Below, one piece after another: positions 36,605 through 47,800 of a stretch of DNA of 64,000 nt. The position numbers and the translations under genes are program-made. Numbering within the stretch: position 1 is the stretch's first letter; each line of letters begins with the position of its first letter. The stretch is from Oenanthe sinensis. Taxonomy: Eukaryota; Streptophyta; Magnoliopsida; Apiales; Apiaceae. The DNA is taken from the NCBI GenBank assembly GCA_028671895.1, contig CM053802.1, positions 864,631 to 928,630 on the forward strand, in the 5' to 3' direction. The notes beneath the pieces were generated by a model that saw only the letters and a program-made list of their open reading frames with translations, made no database searches and was not told where the DNA came from.

Positions 36605-38385
36605 CCGAATGAAAGGTTAATTTAGAATTTGGTATATATATCTATTTTTGATAAATATTTTATCTAATTAAGAGATTTTTATAATATCTTTTTTGTGCCA
36701 AATTTTAGAAAGTATAATGATCTTCATTTATACATAGGTTTAAATTTTATGATGTACTGAAAATTAAATAATACCTGCACTATTTCAATGATCATAATAA
36801 GGTGAAAATAAATAAATTCAATATCAAAAATTACACAGCGCCTCAAATATCATACATATAACTATCATATATTCTAAAAAAAGGTTTAAATAAATTTTAG
36901 AGTAACATGATAAATGAGTAACACAACACACAACAAGAAAAATCCGATTGATATAATCACAAATTAATCTCAAATCTCAGTACCTCACTAGGTGAAAACA
37001 TTCTTTAGTACTTGTTAAAATTGACAAATACATTTTTCAAGTTTAAAAACTTTCACAAGTACATATAATAAATCATCATGTATCAAGTGATTTTAAAGAT
37101 GTTATATCCACTAATCATGCAAAATAATCTACAAGATGTATACTTATTTTTGTTAACACACTTTGAGAGGAGACATTTAAATTTTAAATTTCCTAATTTT
37201 TTTTCAATTTTTTTAATATTTTTTTGAATATTATAATATATATTTTCTGATTTTTTTATTTTTTTTTAAAATTTTATAATATTTATTTTCTTAACATTGA
37301 AAAAACCTATTCCAACAAATTTCATTTCTAATTTCAAACCCTTCGATTTTTTTTGCTTACCCAATTTGTTATATGCTTGAAACCTTGATGACATATGAAA
37401 TCTTCATGTGAGAATTATTTGCGAAGACATGGCCAATATCTTCGCATTTGATGCATAATCTCCGGTTTGGGCTATTCATATCGATATATATAAGGATTCA
37501 AAAGATTGACAATATTGTCTATATAGAAAACATTATTAGTTTAATAAATAAAATAACATTAATATTTTAGGAATTAAAAGGTTTAACTTTGTGTGAATTG
37601 TGCTATGAATGTCACTCGGACATCATCGGCTAGTTATTTTAAAATTGATAACCTTAAAAAGTGAATAACAAAGTCACGTAGTCTTTAATGTAGACGAACC
37701 CGAAGGAAGATGTGAAGATCCATATGTCAAAAGACAAGTTCGTATGCATTAATACTTATGTTATTAAGATATATCACACTCTCCTCAATAATGCCACTTC
37801 ATCACTTATCTTATTTTTTGTTCTGTGAAGTATCAATATCTTTTATTGCCAGTAAATATAAAAAAGTACACCGTACTAAATTAATTATAATTATAATAAT
37901 TTTAAAATTGTTTAGTTATTTTTTTAAACACTCAAAAAAATTAAAATAACATAATATCTTAAAATCTTCATATTCTTAAAACCAAAAATATATTCTTAAA
38001 ACTTATTTATTGAGAAATTTGTAAAAAAATATATAAAAGTTAAATATACTTAAATGAAATTCATTATTATATATATTATAGATTTATAAATGTTGTGCAG
38101 ATTATTTGGAGTTGGAGATTCTGTGCGATTATACACATTATATACTTGAACAAAGTCAATTTCTTTTTTAATTTAGCATAATTTATCTTTATAACTTAAA
38201 TTAGTTTTACATAGCACTAAAATTTTCAAATAGAAACTTATCTCTACGAATGATACTCAATATCAACAACAAGAATTTTAGTGGGATATATATTGTCGGA
38301 CTCGTATTTGGATTACTATGAGATAGTACTTACCCTCAAAAGACATAATTTTTATTTTCTTTTTGAAAGACCGTGTCATAATAAT

Positions 38386-38487
38386 GTACGCGTTTCACAA
38401 ATTTATTGTATTTCTCATGTTTCGAACTCTGTTAAGGTACGCGTCTCACGAATCTGTTGTACTTCCAATGTTTCGAACACTTTTTCA
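38386..38487. repeat. 51-bp tandem duplication
   Basis: Copies at 38386-38436 and 38437-38487, each beginning GTACGCGT-TCAC and containing ATGTTTCGAAC. A repeat of 51 bases keeps frame, so an ORF of 70 codons crosses it, but no protein family is visible. Confidence 0.75.
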
Positions 38488-38800
38488 AAATAAATTATTT
38501 GTAGTCCCAATCACATAGCGAATGTCACATGGAAATACAAAATCAATATCGTTAGTATTGTTTTGCATGAATAAACACATATATAGATATCAAAACAACA
38601 GAGGATATTAATAGATAGGAATATGACCGAAACTAAGGATTGCGAAAAAAATATTTAACTCTTTTAATAAAAATTTTATTATTAAAGTGATATATGGTTA
38701 AATTTGATATAATTTTATTATTATAAATATATTAAACATAAAACCGAATTATAAATAGGCTTGATGTGCCTGAGATTGACCTCAAATAACACAATAATGG

Positions 38801-38998
38801 TATTTATGTAAATGTAAAGGAATGAATTTAATATTTACAAAAATGTCACTCAGAAAGTTAATGTTACACTTTGAGAATGATCTAATTACCAGTTTGTAAG
38901 GATATTTATGTAAATGTAAAAGAGTGAATTTAATATTTACAAAAATGTCACTTACAAAGTTAATATAACTTGAGGTTACACTTTGAGAATGATTTCGG
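38801..38998. repeat. About 102-bp imperfect tandem duplication
   Basis: TATTTATGTAAATGTAAA begins at 38801 and again at 38903. Both copies continue with GTGAATTTAATATTTACAAA-like text and end at TTACACTTTGAGAATGAT. Confidence 0.75.
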
Positions 38999-39297
38999 TA
39001 CTAGTTTTCTCGTTATAAATTAACCATTAACTCAAATACTAAATAGTATATATACCGTGTTATATAATTTAGCAGCAAAATAAATAACAAAATTTCAATG
39101 TCAAGTATATTAATTTTATGATAAATTTAAAAAAGAATTTTAAAATAAATAAGAGATTTTTTAAATAAATATATGAGTATATATTAAAACAACTATAAAT
39201 ATATATACTAAAATTTTTAAAAATTTTGGGCCTTTAAACTCGGTGGATGGTGTGTGATCGCGCCGAACAAACCGGACTGCCCGTACAAACAACATCA

Positions 39298-39737
39298 TTA
39301 GGTCATTTGGTTCATGCGGTGATATTGGATTTGAATCAGGAATCAAGTAGTATGTGGATGAAGTATCATTTCTGATTTCATGTGTTTGGTTGAATGATAT
39401 AATGAATTTGTTATTTTAATAAATAAAAAAATACGTGCAATTGATATGAAAGATAAATCACTATTATTTATTAAATATTAAACAATATCATTATAAATTT
39501 TTAATTTTAAAAATTAACATGTAATTTTATAAATAAAAATAAATATAATAAATTTTTGATTTGTTTCATCGTACCTGTCGCTCATATCCACATCCCTCAT
39601 AAGGTATCAGAAACTCATATCTTATGAGTTTCAGATATGAGTTTTAAAATTAAAAATATTCAACCAAACACCACGTATGAGTTTATAATGGACAAAACAC
39701 ATACATGATACCTAGAATTCACGAACCAAACGACCCC
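39298..39737. mobile_element. Harbinger/Tourist-like MITE
   Basis: Left end TTAGGTCATTTGGTTCATG, right end CACGAACCAAACGACCCCTTA: inverted termini GGTC-TTTGGTTC bordered by TTA, as in PIF/Harbinger elements. About 440 bp with no transposase text. A diverged relative is at 15600-15912. Confidence 0.65.
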
Positions 39738-40176
39738 TTAAAGTAATCATGAAGACATTTTCCCAGTCTAGTTCCGGATTCATCACCATATATATTATAA
39801 ATTGCTTCATAACCCATTTTTAAGATTTGATATCCATATTTAGGTTCAGATAAGATTTTTAATTTAAATTTGACCCATGAACTATCCATTTTTAGGTTTT
39901 GTATCCATATTTTGGTTTGTAAAATATCCATATCCATTATACACTCATTCTTAGTTATAGAAATTGACTCCTAATTTTAATCATTGTTAATGCTATTCAA
40001 AACATTTATGGTAAACTCATTAATAAAAATCAAAATTTTGATAAGTTCATTAATACAAATTATCATATAACATATTTAATTAAATATTAACATACTTATA
40101 TTAAATCACATGTATAAGTTATTTATTTGTATATTTTTATCATGATTTAGTTTAACGTTAATATTACTAACATGTA

Positions 40177-40404
40177 TTACCTCAGTCTCACCCAATTGTT
40201 AACGTTTCGGAGAGAAGGTCCATCACACATTTTAAGGTGCATATAAAGTATAGTTTTATAACTTATTTTAAAAATAATATTAAGTTTTTATTTAGAAAAA
40301 AAAATTAAAAATAAGTTATAAAACTATACTTTATATGCACCTTAAAATGTGTACCGAACCTTCTCTACGAAACATTAACAATTGGGTGGGACCGAGGGAG
40401 TAAT
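40177..40404. mobile_element. Stowaway-like MITE, copy 2
   Basis: Flanked by GTATTA and TAATAC, with TIRs CCTCAGTCTCACCCAATTGT and ACAATTGGGTGGGACCGAGG. The arms pair over most of the length (CACATTTTAAGGTGCATATA against TATATGCACCTTAAAATGTG), forming a near-perfect hairpin. It is fresher than copy 1 at 10996-11253. Confidence 0.85.
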
Positions 40405-40450
40405 ACATTTTATTTATATTTTTTAAGATAACATTATCGTTATCAATAAG

Positions 40451-40482
40451 TTACTGTGTGCGTAGCACGGGCTATAATCTAG
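40451..40482 (+). mobile_element. Helitron-like 3' terminus (plus strand)
   Basis: GTGCGTAGCAC hairpin at 40457-40467, then GGGCTATAATCTAG ending at 40482 and followed by T. This has the CTRR-T arrangement of a Helitron end and the same design as 27094-27122. The 5' end was not found. Confidence 0.45.
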
Positions 40483-40538
40483 TCTAAAGTATGCATGCTT
40501 GTTTTTCAGGACCCTGTCACTTTTTTTATTTCAAATTA

Positions 40539-40921
40539 GGGGTGTATTTAATTTAAATTTTATAGTTTTTTTGTATTTTTAAAAATCAGGTTTATTTAAT
40601 TTAAAATTTTAAAAATTTATTAAAATTTGAAGATTTTAAAAACTCCATAATATTCAATTTGAATTTTAAAATATCCATTATGATATTAAAAATTTGATGG
40701 GTTTTTTATTTCTATAAAATAGTGAATTTATTTGATTTTATAGTCTTTTTTATCATTCTTGAAATTCATATAATATTTATAAGATTTTGAAACATTATAT
40801 ATAAATTTAATAAACTCAAAATTGTTTCCATGAAAAATCTGTCTAAAATTAAAATTAATTCTGATCTTTTAAAATTTATAAATTATTATTAATTCATTAA
40901 AATCTGAATCAAACACACCAA
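40539..40921. mobile_element. MITE with GGGGTGTATTTAATTT ends
   Basis: Left AGGGGTGTATTTAATTTAAA and right CTGAATCAAACACACCAAA are inverted (GGTGTGTTTGATTCAG). The interior is AT-rich with repeated AAATTTTAAAA blocks and no ORF. Confidence 0.55.
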
Positions 40922-42119
40922 ACTTTGATGGAATACACCAACTTAGTATTGATTTTTCTTGCACTTAGTCAACATGATCATTATTTAATATTATTCAAAC
41001 ATTCTTTTTTTTTGCTAACTAATATTCAAACATTCTTAACCACTAACAATCCTATATGTGAATTATCTTTGTATATTTTCATCGAACCACTCTTCAAGAT
41101 TCTCTGATTTTGTACCTGCATGGATATGCTCCAAGTATATCACATGACGTGCCTTCAGTTGTCCGCTTAGTCTACATAACTGAATTCACTGGTTTCCTTG
41201 TTATTTGTTGAAATATTCCTTCTGTACATTTGTTTTTAGAATATTGTTTGGTTTGCTTGTGATTCATCAATTCCAGAGATGCTTTTTGCAAAAATAAGGG
41301 AAATGTTTTTCGTATTTTGTTAGAGTTAAAATAGAATCAGTAAGTATTGACAAAGGCCATGGGAATTGACTCGTACGTGTTGCCAATATAGAAGCATTGA
41401 TTTATGTTACCACTTTAGAAAGTGTATCTGCAATTGAACGGCTACCTAATCTAGTATGGTCATCTATTAAGGTAGAAACCTTAATGGTATTGAAAAAATA
41501 AAGTTTTTTTTAAGTCTACTGCTTTCTAGTCGAGCCATCTGTTGCAGCAAATCATCTCATGTGTGAGCCTGCAGAGTGAATTAATGAGAGGGCTTTGGGG
41601 ACAGACTGTGGAGTGTTGTTTTCACCCTTGTGCGTCTACCCAAGCCACATAACAACCATGATGCAATTTTGATAGGATTCATTCACTGGGAGTAAAGCCA
41701 TTTTTATCTTAATTCTCATTCTTACCAATGTATATCGATCTGATTTCTGATTTTTTTTTCCAAGGCGAATTGCTAGTTAACTTGGTTCATGTATATTGTA
41801 TATTGGAAGTACTATGTTTACATATAGAACCACGAGGACATCACTCTACAAATTGAGAGTAAACACTTCTGACTTATAAAAACCTAGTATATATGCCCTG
41901 CTAAAAATCTTCGACCATTCAGCATGCACAAAATATGAGAAGCTGAGCTTGATGACTGTTTTAAGTACAAATCTTCCATACATGGAACACTATCTAGGCT
42001 CTGGATATATATATAAAAAATACGTGACATGTCTGACTTCAGACTTGTCAAGTTGTCATATTGTTGAAAACTTTATTCAATTTAAATATTGTCTAAAGCA
42101 ATATTACCAAGAATGTTGG

Positions 42120-42330
42120 TTAAACTTAAAATAAGTAACTTATTTTATTTTTATTTTTTACATATTTTCATATTTTTTTTAAGATAAATATTTATTTTAG
42201 AATTTTAAAACCAAATATTATTTTCAAAATAAAAAATAAGTTACTTATTTTCAGAAAAAGTACATACATCCCTACTTTTTTCCGAAAATAAGGGCTTATT
42301 TCCGGAAAAAAGCTGTTGCCAAACGGCCCC
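42120..42330 (-). mobile_element. MITE-like element starting GGGGCCGTTTGG, copy 2
   Basis: Reverse complement begins GGGGCCGTTTGGCAACAGC and matches 5428-5642 across its length. This copy keeps palindromic inner blocks (AATAAGTAACTTATT at both inner positions). Confidence 0.65.
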
Positions 42331-43522
42331 AATATGACAAGTCACAGATAACAGGGCAAGGCCATTTTAAGTTGGCGTATCAAATTTGGCAACGACATTA
42401 TTTTATATACCATCAACTACACATGCCAGCCCGCACATAGTAACCAAGTACGTGCATGCCAACACCAGAATCAGATCAACCTTGATATAATCTTGGAAAA
42501 AGATTGTACATAGTACAAGCTAGATGGCGATTTCCTTGAATGAGTTCAGTGTCAAGATCACGAGAAACAAGGACAAGTTTGGAATTTTAGGATTAGAGAT
42601 GGATCGGAGCTAACATGTCAACTAAAAGATTGGAAATGGAAAAGGACTTGTCATTCTAATTAGCAGATAGGATATAGCCCCAGCAGCTAGCCCTTTATCC
42701 CCGCATGATTTAATTCTTCTTTGGCATCATGTTTAACTAGAAGATATTCAATAGGAAACGAAAATATAGCAATAGCTGCAATATATATTCAGTTCTATAT
42801 ATGCAACTATGTATGCAAGTAACTTGTCATCTTTCCGGCCTGTATTTCCTCCACGCAACTGTAATCGCGTGCGCGTGTGTGTGTAAAGCTTACGCTTTAT
42901 GTTAGGGCCGGTAAAAAAATCCGAAAAATCCGATATTCGTCCGAAATATCTGTATTCGTATCCGGAAAAAAACGGATATTATTCGTATCCGGAAGAAACC
43001 GGATATTATCCGTATCTGAATCCGAAGATTCCGGATACGGATATGGATATATGCACATCTGTATCCGAAAATATCTGTATCCGAAATTAATTATATATAA
43101 TATACATAAATATATATTTTTAATATATATAATATATAATTATATATTTTTAAACCCATTTATAGTTATAAGTCCATTTATATATTTTTATACATACACT
43201 TATAGTTATAAGCTCATTTAATTTGATTCAATTATATTTTTTAATTAGCTCAACTCTAATATCTATTTTAATTTAATAAATTAATATATACACTATACAT
43301 GGTTATACTTTAAAATCTATATTCAATATATATCAATTTATATTTCTATAGTATTTTATTTATTTTAAATCGTATCACATAAATAATATATATACAATTT
43401 AAAATTTATTCTATTAGTTTTGTAGCGTGCGTATATATATTCATTAAATAATATATTTATACAAATTTTATATAATTGTAAAAATATTATAGATATATAT
43501 AAAAATATCATTTGAGTTTTAT

Positions 43523-43527
43523 ATTAT
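43523..43527. repeat. Target-site duplication ATTAT (left)
   Basis: ATTAT directly before the LTR; repeated at 57353-57357 directly after the other LTR. Confidence 0.9.
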
Positions 43528-44778
43528 TGTTAGGAATTTAGAGGCCCAGAAGTTACAGAGGGGGGGGTGAATGTATACTTCAAAAATTTTCTTGTTTTTG
43601 AAAAGAACTTGTTCGAAGCTTGAAGAACAGATGGAATTACGAAGGTGTTTATCAAGACATATAACAGGAAATAATATAGACACAGATGTAACTTTCAATC
43701 TAATTTTGTATTAGAATGATCTTTGCTACAATCTGAAATTCAGTTTGAATTTCAGCTTCTTGTTCTGGGATTCTTACTATTGTAAAAATGCTCAAGACAC
43801 TATCAAATGTGGCTGTGCATAAAGTATATAGACAACATGTCCTGTGCACATGCTCACATGAGACAGTTTAGCTAAAACTAGAAATAGACAGAGATTGCTT
43901 TACATTTGACTAATGACTATTTCTAGCTAACACTGTAGTGACAGTCTGCTCCATCCTGCCTTATCTCTTCTGTCACTTTTCTTGGCTTATCTTCCCAGCT
44001 ACATTGTAGACTTGTCTCTGTCTGTGCAGGTTTGACTTATCCTGCATAAACAGAGCTGCAACATCATCTGTCTTGTTCTGCAATTCTTCCTTGAAACTAG
44101 CTTCTTTTGCAGTCGAGTACTCTTCTTGAAATTGGTTCGATAAGTCAAGGAGATTGACTTCTCGAACAGCTGTGACTTCTCGATTGATCCTGAATACTTG
44201 ATTTCTCGAATGTCTAGACTTCTCGATCGCATACTCAGCTTGATGACTTCTCGATCAGATTAGACTTCTCGAATACATGCTTGATATTGACTTCTCGAAT
44301 GACTCAGCCTTATCACTTCTCGAATGCTCCATTTGCTAGCTTCTCGAATTGTTTATTTTCACTTCTCGAATGCCTCATAATTGACACTTCTCGACTGGAT
44401 TCAATACCTGACTTGTCGAATGACTGACTTCTCGATCGAGTACTAAGCAGATAGAAGTTTTGAGACTTCTCGAAATGTTTCCACAGTTCTGACTTCTCGA
44501 ATGGCTGACTTCTCGACCAAGTAACTTGCCTTAGTAGAATTCTCAGATAACTTCTCTTTTTATTTTCTTCACAGTCTTCTTTGTCTGGTTGCATGATTCA
44601 ACTTGAATCTTCTAACTGACTTTATTTCTGACTTAATTTACAATTTGAAGATAAACAGAGAAAACTTCTAGTTACAAATTACACATGAATTACTAAGTCA
44701 CTAGTCTATTACAGAAGCACAAACTAAGTTACAGCAAGACAGATAATTAAATAGGCTAGGCTTGATTTAAGTCCAACA
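43528..44778 (-). repeat. 3' LTR of the SIRE element
   Basis: 1,251 bp from TGTTAGGAATTTAGAGGCCC to TTAAGTCCAACA in plus-strand order. It contains nine TTCTCGAA and one TTCTTGAA between 44123 and 44501. Short ORFs of 77 and 93 codons inside are repeated in the other LTR and are not considered genes. Confidence 0.97.
44123..44520. promoter_or_regulatory. Array of TTCnnGAA motifs in the 3' LTR
   Basis: TTCTCGAA begins at 44159, 44203, 44266, 44292, 44317, 44341, 44363, 44467 and 44494, and TTCTTGAA at 44123. Further GACTTCTCGA units with GAT/GAC in place of GAA lie between. nTTCnnGAAn is the core of a heat-shock element. Position in the 5' half of the sense LTR fits U3. Confidence 0.6.
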
Positions 44779-44790
44779 ATCTCCCCCAAT
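44779..44790 (-). promoter_or_regulatory. Polypurine tract
   Basis: Minus strand reads ATTGGGGGAGAT directly before the 3' LTR (TGTTGGAC...), the plus-strand DNA primer for reverse transcription. Confidence 0.85.
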
Positions 44791-44833
44791 TTGGAAAATG
44801 ATGAATTTTACAAATTAATACAAGATATCAAGC

Positions 44834-47800
44834 CTACCTATATTGTTGTTGTTGATGAGCTGCCTGATCATATTTTTCTTTTCTTTCCTTTTCTTGCCTG
44901 GCCCTGTTTTCTTCAATTGCCTGCAGTATCATTTGTCTGGCCATGATTTCCTCAATCAAAATTGCATCTTTCAGCATGTCTGCAGCAATCTGTAGAGTGA
45001 GCATTGGATAGTCTTGGACAAACTTGAGTCTAACTTTGACAGTGACACCACTTCTCAGTTTGAATTCAACTCTGTCAGGATCTTTGAACACTCTACTTTT
45101 ACCCTGTCTTCTCAATTCTTCAGACAACTGCTCTACTCTCTCCTCCTCCCTCCTTTTCTTCTCAATCATCTCCTCCATGTATCTTACCTTGTCAGTCTTT
45201 TTCTGATACTTCCTTTCCAAGTACTGAGCCATTTCCATCATTCTCAGCTTGTTAATCATGCATTTCTTGTCAAACAGGCTAATCACTCTCCTAATGTCAT
45301 GAGTGGTAGCATCACTGTTGTCATGATGAAATCCTCTTTCTTCTCCATCAACATTAGTAACAAACATCCTCTTGTCTCTGACTTCTACCTTGACAATTCT
45401 GTCAGCCTTCCACAGTTTGATCCTCACCTTGTCAGTTTCAGCAATTTCTTGAATAGGTTTAATAGGTAGACCTTTATCAGGAACAATGAGTTGTTTTCTC
45501 CACTTAGGACATCTTACTAGCAAAGAGCTAGTAGAGTTCTTGAATTTGGTTGATGTGGCAGTGTTGACTTTGAGATGTTGGCTTGGCTTCAGTTTCTTTG
45601 ACTGTTCCTTTTTAATTTCCCTCCTTATCACTCCATGTGCAGTAACTTTCATGAACATCCTTCTTGGAGATTTAGTTTTGATGGCAGTTGCAGTTTCAGA
45701 AACTGTTGACATCACACTAGTACCCTGAGATTTGGTAGGTGAACTAGAATGAGTGCCAGCAGCTTGCTGCTTAGAGGAATTTCTTCTTTGATACTGTTTG
45801 TTGTCCTCAGAGTTGTCTCTTTTCTTCTTGTCTTCATCCTTCTTCTTCTTGTCTTCTCCCTTTCCTTCCTTATCACTCCTTGATTCAGACCTTTTATCCT
45901 TCTTGTCCTGATCCTCATTGTCATCATCTTTCTTTTTGTTCTTCAATTCTTCTTTTGCAAATTCAGAGATTTGTCCAGAGATAAACTTTTTCATTTTCAC
46001 TACAATTTCATTGTCCTCTATCTGCTTCACCTTCTTCTTTTCAATCAACTCAATTAGGTTAATAATTTGACTTCTGTTGCCTGAATTGAGATGTTGAGGG
46101 ATCCTGAAATGAGCAAGTTTTTCTTCTCTAGCCATATACATCACACCATCTGGACTACAGTAGGATTCAGGTAGAGCAAGAGGTAGGAGAGGCCCCAATA
46201 TTTTCTTCTTCAATTCTTCATCTTCCTGGGTTACCAACTCCACTCCCTTGTACAGACATTCCAGTTCAGTATATGAAAGCCTTTGGAATAGAGTAACTGA
46301 AACTTTAAAGTAGCCAGATTCCATTTGAATGAGTGGCTCTTTGAACATTTGTCCATTCTGTTCAAACTTAACTCCCCTTACTGCAACAATAGCATTTTCA
46401 AGCATCTTCTTATATTTCCAATGATTTCCCTGGACTTGCTTTTTGATATGATGCAGAAGTTCAAGAAACTCCTTGTCAGAGTTGGGCTTGGGCTTTAAAA
46501 TTTCACTCCTGAGCTTTCTCATAACTGCCTTTTGCCTTTCAGCCTCTATTTCTTCTCTCCTTTCCTTCTCCCCCTTAGGGTTGATATCTTGACTTTGGAG
46601 AAAGGAAGAATGACTTGGCTTAATTTTAGTCCAGCTTGGAGTTGGCAAAGGTGCTGGAGGAGCCTGACTAGTTGTGCTTAGGTTGGAGATGAGGGATTGT
46701 AGAGAGGTGAGTTGTGCTGAGATGCTGGCAAGAGAAGTCCCTTGATTTGCAGAAGTAGAGACAAACTCATTTTTTAGATTATGAACATCTGAGACAATTT
46801 GTGAAACTGTGGATGTGAGAGAATCCACTCTGGCATTTAAGGTATCAATGGTGGAGGCCTTTGCAGCTTCATCCTTGGCCTTTGACTGATAGTAGAGGTC
46901 CACTTGGAAAGGTGATAAGGTGTGTAGAGGCACATCCTCAGGCAGCCTATCTGCATGCCTGTTTTTGTACAGAACTTCAACCATACTGTTTATTCTCCTT
47001 TGATTGTCTATGATGGTTGTGTGACCTTGAACCATTTCCTTAAACACCTTTTCCATAGAGTCTATTTTGGTGTGAAGAATGGAGGACTTTCCTGAATCTC
47101 CTTTTGAAGTGTGAGCAAGAAGACCTCCAGGCTTCAGTTTGTCTTCCATTGCTCTCAAGGTGCCCTCTACTTTAGCTCTGTGATCATCTATCTCAGATTG
47201 CACACCTTTGGCAAGATAGTGATTTGATTGCAGTTGGACTTTAGCAGCTTCATGAATTGCATCATACATGGCACTTGGAGTAAAAATCTTCTCACAAGAT
47301 CCAAGAGAAGTGAGATACTTCTGTCTAGTCCACTCCAAAACTTCTTGCATGCTAACTGCAGATTTACCATCCAGCCAGGCATCCACATTTTCACCTTCAT
47401 TTTCATCCAAATTTGCATTCTTTTCTTTCAACTCCTCCTGATCTTTTGCATATTCAAGCATGATTGCAGCATAGTCTTTGTTTGGCAAATGAGAAGTCAC
47501 AAGCTGCTGAGCAATGTGATAGACGCCCTCCAACTGATCTCCATACAATTCCTTTAGTTTCTCATCAGAAAGTGACCCACCAAGAGATGATGGTCCTGAA
47601 TCCCTGTCATGTTGCACAGGTTCCAGCCATTGTGACAGAGAGTGAGAGCTAGGGCCACTTGTGACAGTAGTCCCCTCAGCATCTATTTCCTCATCCAATT
47701 TCTCAGATGATTCATTAGACACTGGATGGATAGGTGAATTCTCCTGAGGAGACAGTCTTTGAATGACTGGGGAGTGTCTAGGGGATGCCATTTGCATGGT

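Larger units (their letters stand above)
33981..42902. other. Gene-free repeat-rich stretch
   Basis: About 9 kb without a recognisable gene. It contains the promoter of the long PWWP gene (GAGAGAGAGAGAGA near 34275), an AACCG-family hAT-like MITE, three tandem duplications (36.5, 38.4, 38.8 kb), a Harbinger-like MITE, a Stowaway MITE, a Helitron-like end, another MITE and the second copy of the GGGGCCGTTTGG element, each listed separately. All open frames here are under 80 codons and show no domain. 41100-41900 has mildly higher GC but no identifiable product. Confidence 0.6.

Noticed and set aside
44123..44520. CRISPR-like spaced repeat
   Set aside because: Units are 8-13 bp, irregularly spaced, in a plant LTR with no cas genes.
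43999..44594. ORFs of 77 and 93 codons in the LTR
   Set aside because: Repeated in both LTRs; sequence is just the translated GACTTCTCGA array (SRSFEKS-type repeats) without a plausible protein.
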